Part shown: one piece after another, positions 48,274-58,244 of the stretch
How positions within the stretch are numbered: position 1 is the stretch's first letter
How the letters are laid out: every line of letters starts with the position of its first letter
NCBI RefSeq assembly: GCF_029760855.1
Contig: NZ_SOSI01000002.1
Coordinates: forward strand, 248,001-312,000
Length of the DNA stretch: 64,000 nt
Origin: Erythrobacter litoralis
GTDB taxonomy: Bacteria > Pseudomonadota > Alphaproteobacteria > Sphingomonadales > Sphingomonadaceae
Reading direction: 5' to 3'
Translations under genes and position numbers: made by a program
Notes under the pieces: model-generated
The model's database searches: none
The model's input: the letters and a program-made list of their open reading frames with translations, nothing else
What the model was told of the DNA's origin: nothing

Positions 48274-48954
48274 TTGTTCATAGGCCATTTCGCGCCTGCC
48301 TTCGCCGTACGCGCGATCAGCGACGATGCTCCAAAGCTTGGCGTCCTCTTCGTCGCGGCTCAACTGGTCGATTGGGCGTTTTTCCTGTTCGTCCTGCTCG
48401 GCGTGGAACAGATGCGGATCGTCCCGGGCATCACGGCGATGAACCCGCTCGACTTCTTCGATTATCCGATCACCCACAGTTTGCTTGGGACGGCGGCATG
48501 GGCCGCCGGTTTCGCAATACTAGTCTTCGCGCTGTCCCGAAATGCAATCGGCGCAGTGCTCGCAGGGGGTGTGGTCATGTCGCACTGGCTGCTCGACTGG
48601 ATTTCGCATCGCCCCGACCTCACCCTGATGGGGACCGGTGAACATTACGGCCTCGGCCTGTGGAACCATCCCGCCGCCGCAATCTTGATAGAACTGGCCA
48701 TTACGCTCGGCGCATTCGCGCTATACCTGAAGCGCACCAAGGGTCCGATCGTACCGGCCTATCTGCTGATGGCGGTCCTGCTTATCGCGCAGGGGGTCAA
48801 CTGGTTCCGTCCGCCGCCGGCAACCGTTGACGGAGAATTCATCGCGACCGGCCTTGCCGCCTTCGCCGTCATCACCCTTCTCGCCGTATGGGTGGGTTCG
48901 TCGCGGTGGCATAAACGCGAAGTCGGACTGGCAGTGGCGAGCCCGCCCCGCTAA
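48274..48954 (+). CDS. polytopic membrane protein, uncharacterised
   Basis: A 226-residue inner-membrane protein with six or seven hydrophobic segments. Conserved-looking polar residues within membranes include [12 protein letters not shown] at the N-terminus, [10 protein letters not shown] and [14 protein letters not shown], a His/Asp pattern that recalls YdjM-like membrane hydrolases, but I cannot assign it firmly. The start is probably TTG 48274 with GAGAAG upstream, because the residues before it are not hydrophobic and run toward the xseB promoter. An open frame continues upstream to 48193. Confidence 0.72.
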   Translation: MFIGHFAPAFAVRAISDDAPKLGVLFVAAQLVDWAFFLFVLLGVEQMRIVPGITAMNPLDFFDYPITHSLLGTAAWAAGFAILVFALSRNAIGAVLAGGVVMSHWLLDWISHRPDLTLMGTGEHYGLGLWNHPAAAILIELAITLGAFALYLKRTKGPIVPAYLLMAVLLIAQGVNWFRPPPATVDGEFIATGLAAFAVITLLAVWVGSSRWHKREVGLAVASPPR

Positions 48955-48964
48955 AGGGCGGCGC

Positions 48965-51160
48965 ATGAGCGAAATCACCCCCGACGTCGTCGCCCAGCAC
49001 GGCCTTTCCGAAGACGAATACGAGCGCGTGTTGAACGCATTAGGCCGTGAGCCGAACCTCGTCGAACTCGGCATCTTCTCGGTCATGTGGTCGGAGCACT
49101 GCAGCTACAAGTCCTCGCGACTGCACCTGAAGAAACTGCCGACCGAGGCGGAGTGGGTAATTTGTGGCCCGGGCGAGAATGCCGGCGTGATCGACATCGG
49201 TGACGGGCAAGCTGCCATCTTCAAGATGGAGAGCCACAACCATCCGTCGTATATCGAACCCTATCAAGGTGCGGCTACAGGCGTCGGCGGCATCCTTCGC
49301 GACGTGTTCACCATGGGTGCGCGACCGATTGCCAATGCCAACGCGTTGCGCTTCGGTAGACCCGATCATCCGAAGATGAAGCATCTGGTGCAAGGCGTGG
49401 TGGCCGGGATCGGGGGCTACGGCAATTGCGTCGGCGTGCCGACCGTCGCGGGCGAGACAAATTTCGACCCCGCCTATGATGGAAACATCCTCGTCAATGC
49501 GATGACAGTCGGCGTAGCCGATGCTGATAAGATTTTCTATTCCGCTGCGACCGGGGTGGGGAACCCCATCGTCTATGTCGGCAGTAAGACCGGCCGCGAC
49601 GGCATTCACGGAGCCACGATGGCTAGCGCCGATTTCGGCGAGGACGCGGAAGAGAAGCGCCCCACCGTCCAAGTCGGCGATCCCTTTACCGAAAAGCTGC
49701 TGATCGAAGCCTGCCTCGAACTGATGGCCACGGACGCCATCGTCGCGATCCAGGATATGGGCGCGGCGGGCCTCACCTCCTCCAGCGTCGAAATGGCGAC
49801 CAACGGAAAGGCGGGCATCCGGCTCGACATGGACAAGGTGCCATGTCGCGAAGAAGGCATGACGCCCTACGAGATGATGCTCAGCGAAAGCCAGGAGCGG
49901 ATGCTCATGGTGCTGAAGCCCGGACGTGAGGCGGAAGCAGAAGCGATTTTCCGCAAGTGGGAGCTGGATTTTGCCGTAATTGGCGAGGTTACCGACACCC
50001 GGCACATGGTACTCGAATTCGGCGGCGACGTGGTATGCGACATTCCGCTCGGGCCGTTGGCGGCGGACGCCCCGGAATATGACCGGCCCTATCTTTCGCA
50101 GGACGAATACAAGGAATGGGCGAAGATCGAGCCGCTCGGCGACGTGCCGGAGACGACCGACATCGCGGGCGATCTGCTCAAGCTGATGGCCTCCCCCGCC
50201 CTTGCCTCGCGCCGCTGGATTTGGGAACAGTACGACAGCCAGGTCGGGGCAGATACCTTGCAGACCGGCGGCGATGCAGGCGTGGTCCGCGTTCATGGTA
50301 CCGGCAAGGCATTGGCGATCACGACCGACTGCACCCCGCGCTACGTCTACGCCGACCCCTACGAGGGCGGGAAGCAGGCGATTGCGGAGGCGTATCGCAA
50401 TCTCTGCGCGGTCGGAGCACGTCCCCTTGCGGTGACCAATTGCCTCAATTTCGCCAATCCGCAGCGGCCCGAAATCATGGCGCAGTTGGTCCACGCGCTC
50501 GACGGCATGGGTGAGGCATGCCGCGCCTTGGACTTCCCGATCGTGAGCGGGAACGTCTCGCTCTATAACGAGAGCAAGGCGACAGGTGGCGGATCGGCTA
50601 TCCTTCCGACACCGGCGATCGGCGGAGTCGGCCTGATCGACGATTATACGAGAGTGGCGCGGATAGACCTGCGCGATGATATGAAGATTTTGCTTTTGGG
50701 TGAACCGATGCAGATGCTCGGGCAGAGCCTGTGGCTGCGTGAAATCCACGGTCGCACCGACGGCATTCCGCCGCGCGTCTTCCTCAACGAAGAGCGCAAG
50801 CACGGCGAGTTCGTGCGCGACCTGATTGCGAATGGCGAGGTCGACGTGGTCCACGACGTATCGGACGGCGGCGTCTTGATCGCGCTCACCGAGATGGCGC
50901 TGGCGGGCGGCATCGGGGTCGAAGTGCTCGGCAGGCCGGACATCAATCGCTGCTTCGGAGAACCGCAGGGGCATTACCTGATCGCCGTGCCGTCGGGTCA
51001 GGAAATCGCGCTGCACGATGCGGCGATGGCCAAGGGAATGAGTTGCGAGATCATTGCGAATTCCGGCGGCGATGCCGTGCGGGGCGAAGATTGGTCGGTA
51101 TCTCTCGCCGAGTTGCGCGAGGCCAACGATCGCTTCTTCCGCGATTGGATGGAGGGGTAA
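48965..51160 (+). CDS. purL: phosphoribosylformylglycinamidine synthase subunit PurL
   Basis: A 731-residue small-type PurL, the ATP-dependent part of FGAM synthase that needs separate PurS and PurQ. It shows SEHCSYKSS with the catalytic His, [46 protein letters not shown], and in the second half [14 protein letters not shown] and HDVSDGG. ATG 48965 starts 10 bases after the membrane gene; the earlier frame to 48827 is not needed. purS and purQ are not in the window. Confidence 0.97.
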   Translation: MSEITPDVVAQHGLSEDEYERVLNALGREPNLVELGIFSVMWSEHCSYKSSRLHLKKLPTEAEWVICGPGENAGVIDIGDGQAAIFKMESHNHPSYIEPYQGAATGVGGILRDVFTMGARPIANANALRFGRPDHPKMKHLVQGVVAGIGGYGNCVGVPTVAGETNFDPAYDGNILVNAMTVGVADADKIFYSAATGVGNPIVYVGSKTGRDGIHGATMASADFGEDAEEKRPTVQVGDPFTEKLLIEACLELMATDAIVAIQDMGAAGLTSSSVEMATNGKAGIRLDMDKVPCREEGMTPYEMMLSESQERMLMVLKPGREAEAEAIFRKWELDFAVIGEVTDTRHMVLEFGGDVVCDIPLGPLAADAPEYDRPYLSQDEYKEWAKIEPLGDVPETTDIAGDLLKLMASPALASRRWIWEQYDSQVGADTLQTGGDAGVVRVHGTGKALAITTDCTPRYVYADPYEGGKQAIAEAYRNLCAVGARPLAVTNCLNFANPQRPEIMAQLVHALDGMGEACRALDFPIVSGNVSLYNESKATGGGSAILPTPAIGGVGLIDDYTRVARIDLRDDMKILLLGEPMQMLGQSLWLREIHGRTDGIPPRVFLNEERKHGEFVRDLIANGEVDVVHDVSDGGVLIALTEMALAGGIGVEVLGRPDINRCFGEPQGHYLIAVPSGQEIALHDAAMAKGMSCEIIANSGGDAVRGEDWSVSLAELREANDRFFRDWMEG

Positions 51161-51192
51161 CTTACAGCGGAATATACCGCTTGTCCTGTAAG
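51161..51192 (+). promoter_or_regulatory. nested inverted repeat before the nitroreductase gene
   Basis: CTTACAG (51161-51167) and CTGTAAG (51186-51192) are a 7-bp inverted repeat that contains a second one, GCGG-AATATA-CCGC. It starts directly after the purL stop and ends 9 bases before the nitroreductase ATG, so it could be an operator, a leader hairpin or a weak purL terminator. Confidence 0.4.
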
Positions 51193-51201
51193 CGAAACCT
51201 T

Positions 51202-51879
51202 ATGGAACGACCTTACCCTGCCCTCCCCATCCTGACCGAAAGCGAGCGTATCGCCCAAGCTTCTCATGCTTTCGAGCGCCTCGCGACCCGCCGCTCCTGC
51301 CGCGCGTTCGCCGATGCGCCGGTCCCTCGCGAAATCATAGAATACGCCATCCGAGCTGCCGGTACCGCGCCAAGCGGCGCGAACCATCAACCTTGGCATT
51401 TCGCCGCGATTAGCTCGCTCGAAACCAAACGCACCATCCGCCATACAGCCGAGGCGGAGGAGCGGCGCTTTTACGGCGACGATATGACCGCCGCGAAAGC
51501 CAGTGACGAATGGCTGAGCGCGCTCGACCCTCTCGGCACCGATGCGTCCAAGCCGTTTCTCGAAACCGCGCCATGGCTCATCGTCTGCTTCGCGCAGCGC
51601 AAGGGCGGGATCGACGAGGATGGAACAACGCAAAACTATTACGTCAACGAAAGCGTCGGCATCGCCTGCGGCCTCCTTCTCGCAACCTTGCATGAGGCAG
51701 GTCTGGCCACGCTAACGCATACGCCGAGCCCGATGGGGTTCTTGCGCGAGATTTGCGGGCGGCCCGACACGGAAAAGCCCCTGATGATTATCGTTGCTGG
51801 ACACGCCGCCAAAGGGGCGACGGTGCCGGACCACGCTATGCGCAAAAAGCCGCTCGAACGAATTGCGAGCTGGCTCTAA
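51202..51879 (+). CDS. nitroreductase family FMN oxidoreductase
   Basis: A 225-residue FMN-dependent nitroreductase-fold protein. RLATRRSCRAFADAPVP at 27-43 is the FMN-binding start, followed by AAGTAPSGANHQPWHF and the C-terminal IIVAGHAAKGATVP. The order is closer to the single-domain iodotyrosine-dehalogenase-like group than to NfsB, but the substrate is unknown. ATG 51202 follows a nested inverted repeat. It is convergent with the COQ4 gene, 4 bases apart. Confidence 0.92.
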   Translation: MERPYPALPILTESERIAQASHAFERLATRRSCRAFADAPVPREIIEYAIRAAGTAPSGANHQPWHFAAISSLETKRTIRHTAEAEERRFYGDDMTAAKASDEWLSALDPLGTDASKPFLETAPWLIVCFAQRKGGIDEDGTTQNYYVNESVGIACGLLLATLHEAGLATLTHTPSPMGFLREICGRPDTEKPLMIIVAGHAAKGATVPDHAMRKKPLERIASWL

Positions 51880-51883
51880 GCGG

Positions 51884-52714
51884 TCAGGCGGCTTCCGCCT
51901 GCTCCTGTACCGGTGCGAGAAGGTCGTAAGGATCGATCCCCTCTTCACGCCAGATGCGGTGGCATTCATTGTACCAGGTCGGTTCGGGAATACCGAGTTC
52001 GGCGCGCGCATCCTCCAACTGCATCGACAGCAGCAGCTTGATCGGCAGACGCAGCAACATCGGGCAGTCCTTGCCAGTCTGATGCGCCTGGCGCACCGCC
52101 TTGATAACGGGCGCCTTCGATTTGTGCAGCTTGCGGATATGATGCGCGCCTGCGTAGCCGATAAGTAGATGGCCGTGGCTCGGCTGCTGCCCGTGCGTGA
52201 ATAGCAGCACACACTGTTCGCCGAGCCCGTCACGCCCGTACCCGGTGAGGATGTGCAGCAGATCGTGCGTATCGCGGCTGCGGTTGGCATACCACTGGAT
52301 CAAATCATTGTATTTCGGCCGACCGAGCTTTTCGGCTTCAGCGACAAGACCGGCGGCGGACAAGCCTTCCCGCTCCATGAAGTCGCAGTAAGCGTGGGCC
52401 ACGCTGCCTTCGGGATACTGGCGAAGGGTTTCATGATCATCGAGAATCGTCGGCAGATAAGGTTCGTCGCGCCGCAATTGTTCGCCTTCGGGCGACAGCG
52501 TCACACGGCGCACGCGGTCCTCGAAATCCTTGGCCGGCAGGGACTCGAAAATCTTGAAGACGTGGCTCGTTTCTTCCTTGTCCTTCAAGAGATCGCGGAA
52601 ATGCCCATAGGCCTTAGGCAGACTGTATTTCAATCGCCCGCGCGCGGGATCGCGCAGCGGGGTACCGTCGCTCGCGGCTTCGATACCGGTTTGGGGCAAT
52701 GTCTGTTCGCGCAT
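51884..52714 (-). CDS. COQ4 family ubiquinone biosynthesis protein
   Basis: A 276-residue member of the COQ4 family. The zinc motif HDxxH-x11-E is exact in HDLLHILTGYGRDGLGE. In mitochondria COQ4 organises the CoQ complex and decarboxylates/hydroxylates C1 of the ring; sphingomonad homologues are presumed to act in ubiquinone synthesis. ATG 52714 is chosen because the other start, GTG 52747, would put the ribosome site on top of a palindrome at 52751-52764; it would add 11 residues. Divergent from nothing: serB lies behind it on the same strand. Confidence 0.88.
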   Translation of the reverse strand: MREQTLPQTGIEAASDGTPLRDPARGRLKYSLPKAYGHFRDLLKDKEETSHVFKIFESLPAKDFEDRVRRVTLSPEGEQLRRDEPYLPTILDDHETLRQYPEGSVAHAYCDFMEREGLSAAGLVAEAEKLGRPKYNDLIQWYANRSRDTHDLLHILTGYGRDGLGEQCVLLFTHGQQPSHGHLLIGYAGAHHIRKLHKSKAPVIKAVRQAHQTGKDCPMLLRLPIKLLLSMQLEDARAELGIPEPTWYNECHRIWREEGIDPYDLLAPVQEQAEAA

Positions 52715-52750
52715 GATTCGGGTCTCGCTCGGCTGATTGGTCGCCACTAC

Positions 52751-52764
52751 TTACATTGATGTAA
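52751..52764. promoter_or_regulatory. palindrome TTACATTGATGTAA upstream of the COQ4 gene
   Basis: TTACAT and ATGTAA form a perfect 6-bp inverted repeat around TG, in an AT-rich pocket between serB and the COQ4 gene, 37 bases before ATG 52714. It looks like a two-fold operator of the TetR/GntR type. The regulator is not in this window. Confidence 0.5.
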
Positions 52765-52791
52765 ATAAACCGTTGCCGAACGGAACGCAAG

Positions 52792-53676
52792 CTATCCTTC
52801 GACCCATTCCTTGCGCGGAATGCCGAGCAGGAGGAGTATGGCGGAAATATCCTCGCCGACGATCCGACCGTTCGCAGCGTCTTGCGCTGCGGGCTTCGCG
52901 CGATAGGCGATACCGTAATCCGCCGCCCCGATCATCGGAATGTCGTTGGCGCCGTCGCCCGTCGCGAGGATGCGTGCGCCCTCACCAAGTTTTTCACGCT
53001 CTTCCTCGAGCGTTTCGCGCTTGGTCGATGCGTCGCTGATGCGCCCTGCAAGCTTGCCGGTCAGCGTGCCGTTATCGACCGCAAGGCGATTGCCGACCAC
53101 ACGCTCGAAGCCGAGCTGCTGTGCGACCGGATCGGCAAAATGGTGGAAGCCGCCCGTGACCAGCACCGTACGGCATCCCCTGACACGCAATGTCTGCACG
53201 AGAGTACGCGCACCCGGCGTCGGCCGGATGCGTTCGGAAAAGCACCGGTCGATCGCGAATTCGCCCAGTCCTTCAAGCAAGGCGACCCGTTCGCGCAAAG
53301 CCGCCTCGAACTCGATCTCGCCCCGCATTGCGCGTTCGGTAATCGAGGCAACCTTGTCCTTGAAGCCGGCGAAATCGGCGAGTTCGTCGATACATTCCTG
53401 CCCAATCATTGTCGAATCCATGTCGGAAACGAACAGGCGTGGTACCTCTATCTCGTGATCGGCGATGAGCATGTCGCATGGCCCGAAATGCTCGGTCAGG
53501 ATGCGCGCGACTTCGGCCCGGTCGCCATGCGGAAAGGAAATTTGCAGCGCCTCGCCGCAGAAATCGAGCATGGCCGCCATCGCTACTGGCGCATCAGCTT
53601 CGGCAAGCGCGGCGCTGGCTGCGTCGAGCCGGGTTTCCAGCCCTTCCTGCTCTGCTATCAGCCGGGCGATGAGCAT
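52792..53676 (-). CDS. serB: phosphoserine phosphatase
   Basis: A 294-residue HAD phosphatase for the last serine step. Motif I is DMDSTMIGQECIDELAD (nucleophile Asp), motif II TVLVTGGF, and motif III GDGANDIPMI. An N-terminal ACT-like domain of about 75 residues precedes the catalytic part. The start is ATG 53676, the usual MLIARLIA opening. It is head to head with miaA, the two start codons lying within 8 bases of each other. Confidence 0.95.
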   Translation of the reverse strand: MLIARLIAEQEGLETRLDAASAALAEADAPVAMAAMLDFCGEALQISFPHGDRAEVARILTEHFGPCDMLIADHEIEVPRLFVSDMDSTMIGQECIDELADFAGFKDKVASITERAMRGEIEFEAALRERVALLEGLGEFAIDRCFSERIRPTPGARTLVQTLRVRGCRTVLVTGGFHHFADPVAQQLGFERVVGNRLAVDNGTLTGKLAGRISDASTKRETLEEEREKLGEGARILATGDGANDIPMIGAADYGIAYRAKPAAQDAANGRIVGEDISAILLLLGIPRKEWVEG

Positions 53677-54616
53677 CGTGAATTCCCCTGAATTGCCACC
53701 TATCGCGCTCATTGCAGGGCCTACCGCGAGCGGCAAGAGCGATTTGGCGGTTCGGCTAGCACAGGCGTTGGAAGCACGCGAAAAACGGGCCGCAGTGATC
53801 AATGCCGATAGCGCGCAGGTCTATGCCGACCTTCGTGTATTGTCCGCCCGCCCGAGCGAAGAGGAGATGGGCGGCATCGAACACCGCCTGTTCGGTACAT
53901 GGGATGGAGCGACGCCTTGTTCAGCGGCTGACTGGGCGGCGTCGGCGAAGCGCGAGATCGCGGCGCTGCATGCCGAGGATGTCGTGCCGATCCTGTGCGG
54001 CGGTACCGGCCTGTATCTGCGCACCCTGCTCGAAGGCATCGCGCCCGTGCCACGAATCAATTCGGATGTTCGCAAGGCAGTCCGTTCCTTGACGCAGTCC
54101 GAGGCGCGTGCAGCTCTCGAAGCGGAAGACCCCGAGGCAGCGGGGCGTCTGGCCCCCGCAGATATGGCGCGAACGATGCGCGCCTTGGAGGTGGTGCGCG
54201 CAACCGGGCGCTTACTGAAAGACTGGCAAGCACAAAAGACTGGTGGCATCGGAGATAAGATCACCCTTCACCCTCTCGTCCTGCTGCCCGACCGTGAATG
54301 GCTCTATGAGCGGTGCGATCGCCGCTTTGGCCAAATGTTCGACGGCGGCGCGGTCGAGGAAGTCACGCTATTGCTCGACCGGGATCTCGATCCCGCGCTC
54401 CCTGTCATGCGCGCCATTGGCGTGCCGGAGATCTCGGCGTTCCTTCAAGGCGAACTATCGCGCGATGAAGCCATCGTCGCTGGCCAGACTGCCACGCGGC
54501 GCTACGCCAAGCGCCAGTACACGTGGTTCGCGCATCAACCACCCGTATGGTGGCCCCGTGTGAGCAATAATATGTTGGATATGGAAATAAGTTTTGTTTC
54601 TTTATTGCGCGAATAA
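53669..54616 (+). CDS. miaA: tRNA dimethylallyltransferase
   Basis: A 315-residue enzyme that adds the dimethylallyl group to A37 of tRNAs reading UNN codons. The P-loop GPTASGKSDLA lies at 17-27, NADSAQVY at 45-52, and the C-terminal RRYAKRQYTWF is typical. ATG 53669 is used; GTG 53678 is possible. The last 20 residues (from SNNMLDMEISF) are coded by DNA far AT-richer than the rest and are not family-conserved, perhaps because they overlap the ilvB promoter region. Confidence 0.95.
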   Translation: MSIVNSPELPPIALIAGPTASGKSDLAVRLAQALEAREKRAAVINADSAQVYADLRVLSARPSEEEMGGIEHRLFGTWDGATPCSAADWAASAKREIAALHAEDVVPILCGGTGLYLRTLLEGIAPVPRINSDVRKAVRSLTQSEARAALEAEDPEAAGRLAPADMARTMRALEVVRATGRLLKDWQAQKTGGIGDKITLHPLVLLPDREWLYERCDRRFGQMFDGGAVEEVTLLLDRDLDPALPVMRAIGVPEISAFLQGELSRDEAIVAGQTATRRYAKRQYTWFAHQPPVWWPRVSNNMLDMEISFVSLLRE

Positions 54617-54618
54617 GG

Positions 54619-54646
54619 TTGACAGCGTCTCTCTCGTTGCGCAAAC
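54619..54646 (+). promoter_or_regulatory. candidate ilvB promoter
   Basis: TTGACAG (54619-54625) and GCGCAAAC (54639-54646) with a 13-base spacer resemble the alphaproteobacterial housekeeping pattern, the second box imperfectly. It lies right after the miaA stop and would start RNA just before the hairpin at 54656. An alternative promoter may lie in the AT-rich end of miaA. Confidence 0.4.
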
Positions 54647-54655
54647 AGGCGTCAG

Positions 54656-54690
54656 TCGGCCCGGCGCTACAGACCCCAGCGCCGGGCCGA
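54656..54690 (+). promoter_or_regulatory. strong hairpin in the ilvB leader
   Basis: CGGCCCGGCGCT (54657-54668) pairs perfectly with AGCGCCGGGCCG (54678-54689) around a 9-base loop, with a T-A pair extending it. The tail TCTGTGTCTGG is not a proper T-run. It ends 28 bases before the ilvB GTG. It may be a miaA terminator, a 5' mRNA stabiliser or part of an attenuator. Confidence 0.7.
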
Positions 54691-54717
54691 TCTGTGTCTG
54701 GTAACCGGAGAAGTCCC

Positions 54718-56466
54718 GTGTCCGAAGAGCGCAGCGGCGCCGCGATCCTGATCGAATGCCTGAAGCGTCAGGGTGTCGAATTCGTTTTCGGCTATCCCGG
54801 AGGCGCGGTCCTACCGATCTATGACGAACTCTTCGCAGATAGGGACATTCGCCACATCCTCGTACGCCATGAAGCCGGGGCGGCGCATGCGGCGGAAGGG
54901 TACGCCCGCTCGACCGGCAAGCCTGGCGTAGTCCTCGTCACCAGCGGTCCAGGTGCGACCAATGCGGTGACGGGTATTGCCGATGCCTACATGGACTCGA
55001 TCCCGATGGTCGTCATCACCGGGCAGGTACCGACCGGACTGATCGGGACCGACGCGTTCCAGGAAGCCGATACAATCGGCCTCACGCGCCACTGCACCAA
55101 GCACAATTACCTCGTCAAAGACCCAGAGCGGCTGCGCGCCACGATCGACGAAGCGTTCCGCATCGCGACAACCGGGCGGCCGGGTCCGGTAGTGATCGAC
55201 ATCCCCAAGGACGTCCAGATCGCGATGGCAACTTGGAACGAGCAGGACACCGCTCCCCTTCCCTCGCACCGTTATGAACCGCGCCTCGCCGCCACGGATG
55301 ACGAGATAGTGCAGGCCGCCGAAATGCTCGCCGCAGCGGAGCAACCCGTCTTCTATACCGGTGGCGGCGTCATCAATGCCGGACCGCGAGCATCCGACTT
55401 GCTGCGCGACCTGCAACGCCGCACCGGTGCGCCGGTCACCAGCACACTGATGGGCCTAGGCTGCTTTCCGGCGGACCATCCCGACTGGCTCGGCATGCTG
55501 GGCATGCACGGCACTTACGAAGCGAATATGGCGATGAACCGCGCGGACCTCATCGTCGCCATCGGTGCGCGGTTCGACGATCGGGTGACCGGGCGGCTCG
55601 ATGCCTTCGCTCCGCAGGCGAAGAAGATACACATCGATATCGATCGTGCGCAGATCAACAAGATCGTGCCCGTCGATCTCGGTATCGTCGGCGACTGCGC
55701 GCATGTGCTCGAACAATTGCTCGGCGCGCTGGAGAACCGCAAGGCGCAGGACCTTTCGGAATGGAAAGCGCGCATTCTGGGCTGGAAGGCACGCGAATGC
55801 CTCGCCTATCCGGAAAGCCACGAGACGATCATGCCGCAAAAGGCGGTGCAGCGCCTGTTTGAGATGACCCGCGCGCGCGATCCGATAATCACCACCGAGG
55901 TCGGCCAGCACCAGATGTGGGCAGCGCAGTATTTCGGTTTCATGGGGCCGAACAAGTGGCTGACGAGCGGCGGCCTCGGCACGATGGGCTATGGTCTGCC
56001 CGCCGCCATCGGCGCGCAGCTGGGCAATCCGGATGCGCTCGTGATCGACATCGCCGGCGAGGCCAGCATCCAAATGAATATTCAAGAGCTCGCCACCGCC
56101 AGCCAGTACCGCTTGCCGGTGAAGATCTTCATCCTGAATAACGAGTATATGGGTATGGTCCGCCAATGGCAGGAATTGACCTATGAAAGCCGCTATTCGA
56201 ACAGCTACAGCGACAGCCTGCCGGACTTTGTGAAGCTCGCAGAAGCTTATGGCTGGAAGGGCATCCGCATCACCGAGGAGGCCGGTCTTGATGGCGGGAT
56301 CCATGCGATGCTCGACCATGATGGCCCCGTAATCGTCGACTGTATGGTGGCGAAGGACGCCAACTGCTTCCCGATGATCCCGAGCGGTGCGGCGCATACC
56401 GAAATGCTGCTCTACGGCGACAAGGTCGGCGGCACGATGGACGACGAAGCGAAGGCGCTGGTCTGA
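54718..56466 (+). CDS. ilvB: acetolactate synthase large subunit
   Basis: A 582-residue ThDP/FAD enzyme, first common step of valine, leucine and isoleucine synthesis. FGYPGGAVLPIYDE lies near residue 23, the catalytic Glu in RHEAGAAHAAEGYAR, and GLGTMGYGLPAAIG plus the C-terminal ILNNEYMGMVRQWQ are present. The magnesium-ThDP motif reads IAGEASIQMN, with Glu448 where the classical GDG has Asp. The start is GTG 54718 with GGAGAAG at 54706-54712; an in-frame extension to 54619 crosses the leader hairpin. Its stop overlaps the ilvN ATG. Confidence 0.96.
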   Translation: MSEERSGAAILIECLKRQGVEFVFGYPGGAVLPIYDELFADRDIRHILVRHEAGAAHAAEGYARSTGKPGVVLVTSGPGATNAVTGIADAYMDSIPMVVITGQVPTGLIGTDAFQEADTIGLTRHCTKHNYLVKDPERLRATIDEAFRIATTGRPGPVVIDIPKDVQIAMATWNEQDTAPLPSHRYEPRLAATDDEIVQAAEMLAAAEQPVFYTGGGVINAGPRASDLLRDLQRRTGAPVTSTLMGLGCFPADHPDWLGMLGMHGTYEANMAMNRADLIVAIGARFDDRVTGRLDAFAPQAKKIHIDIDRAQINKIVPVDLGIVGDCAHVLEQLLGALENRKAQDLSEWKARILGWKARECLAYPESHETIMPQKAVQRLFEMTRARDPIITTEVGQHQMWAAQYFGFMGPNKWLTSGGLGTMGYGLPAAIGAQLGNPDALVIDIAGEASIQMNIQELATASQYRLPVKIFILNNEYMGMVRQWQELTYESRYSNSYSDSLPDFVKLAEAYGWKGIRITEEAGLDGGIHAMLDHDGPVIVDCMVAKDANCFPMIPSGAAHTEMLLYGDKVGGTMDDEAKALV

Positions 56467-56981
56467 TGAGAATTGCCGAACAAGCTAGCGAACGGCACGT
56501 CCTCAACGTGATTGTCGACAACGAGGCCGGGATACTTGCTAAGATTTCCGGACTGTTCACCGCGCGGGGCTACAATATCGATAGTCTGACCGTGGCCGAT
56601 ATCAGCGAGGATCATGCAATCAGCCGCGTCACGGTCGTCACAAATGGGCCGCCGCCGGTAATCGACCAGATCCGCGCGCAGCTCGAGCGATTGGTGCCGG
56701 TCCACAAGGTGATCGACCTTACCGAGGCCGGTCCGCACGTCGAACGCGAACTCGCGCTGATTAAGGTCGCCGGCACGGGTGACAAGCGGGTGGAGGCGCT
56801 GCGCATCGCCGAACTGTTTCGCGCCAAGGTCGTCGATACCACGACTGCAAGCTTCGTTTTCGAGCTGACCGGCGCACCGGACAAGGTCGACAGTTTCATC
56901 ACTTTGATGCGAGAGCTTGGCCTCGTGGAAGTCGGTCGCTCCGGCGTGGTGGGCATGATGCGCGGGACGCAAACCGAATAA
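56466..56981 (+). CDS. ilvN: acetolactate synthase small (regulatory) subunit
   Basis: A 171-residue partner of IlvB with an N-terminal ACT domain (NEAGILAKISGLFTARGYNI) that binds valine for feedback control and a C-terminal ALS-associated domain (ELALIKVAGTGDKRVEALRI). Its ATG overlaps the ilvB stop by one base, so the subunits are made together. In many genomes the same gene is called ilvH. Confidence 0.97.
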   Translation: MRIAEQASERHVLNVIVDNEAGILAKISGLFTARGYNIDSLTVADISEDHAISRVTVVTNGPPPVIDQIRAQLERLVPVHKVIDLTEAGPHVERELALIKVAGTGDKRVEALRIAELFRAKVVDTTTASFVFELTGAPDKVDSFITLMRELGLVEVGRSGVVGMMRGTQTE

Positions 56982-58109
<1,128 letters not shown>

Positions 58110-58244
58110 AACTTCGCTTTTAGGAACCGAGGAAGGAACGGTTGCAGTCTTGCGGCGGTTCAATTCGTAGCTGCGATCTGCAGCGGGAAAGATGCGCGCA
58201 GCCGTTGCGTCTTTCGGCGGTCAATTTCCCATAAGGAATAAGAG

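Noticed and set aside
49040-51016. A 658-codon open frame antisense to purL
   Set aside because: PurL motifs on the plus strand are complete and the antisense frame has no recognisable protein features; it is a shadow caused by high GC at third positions.
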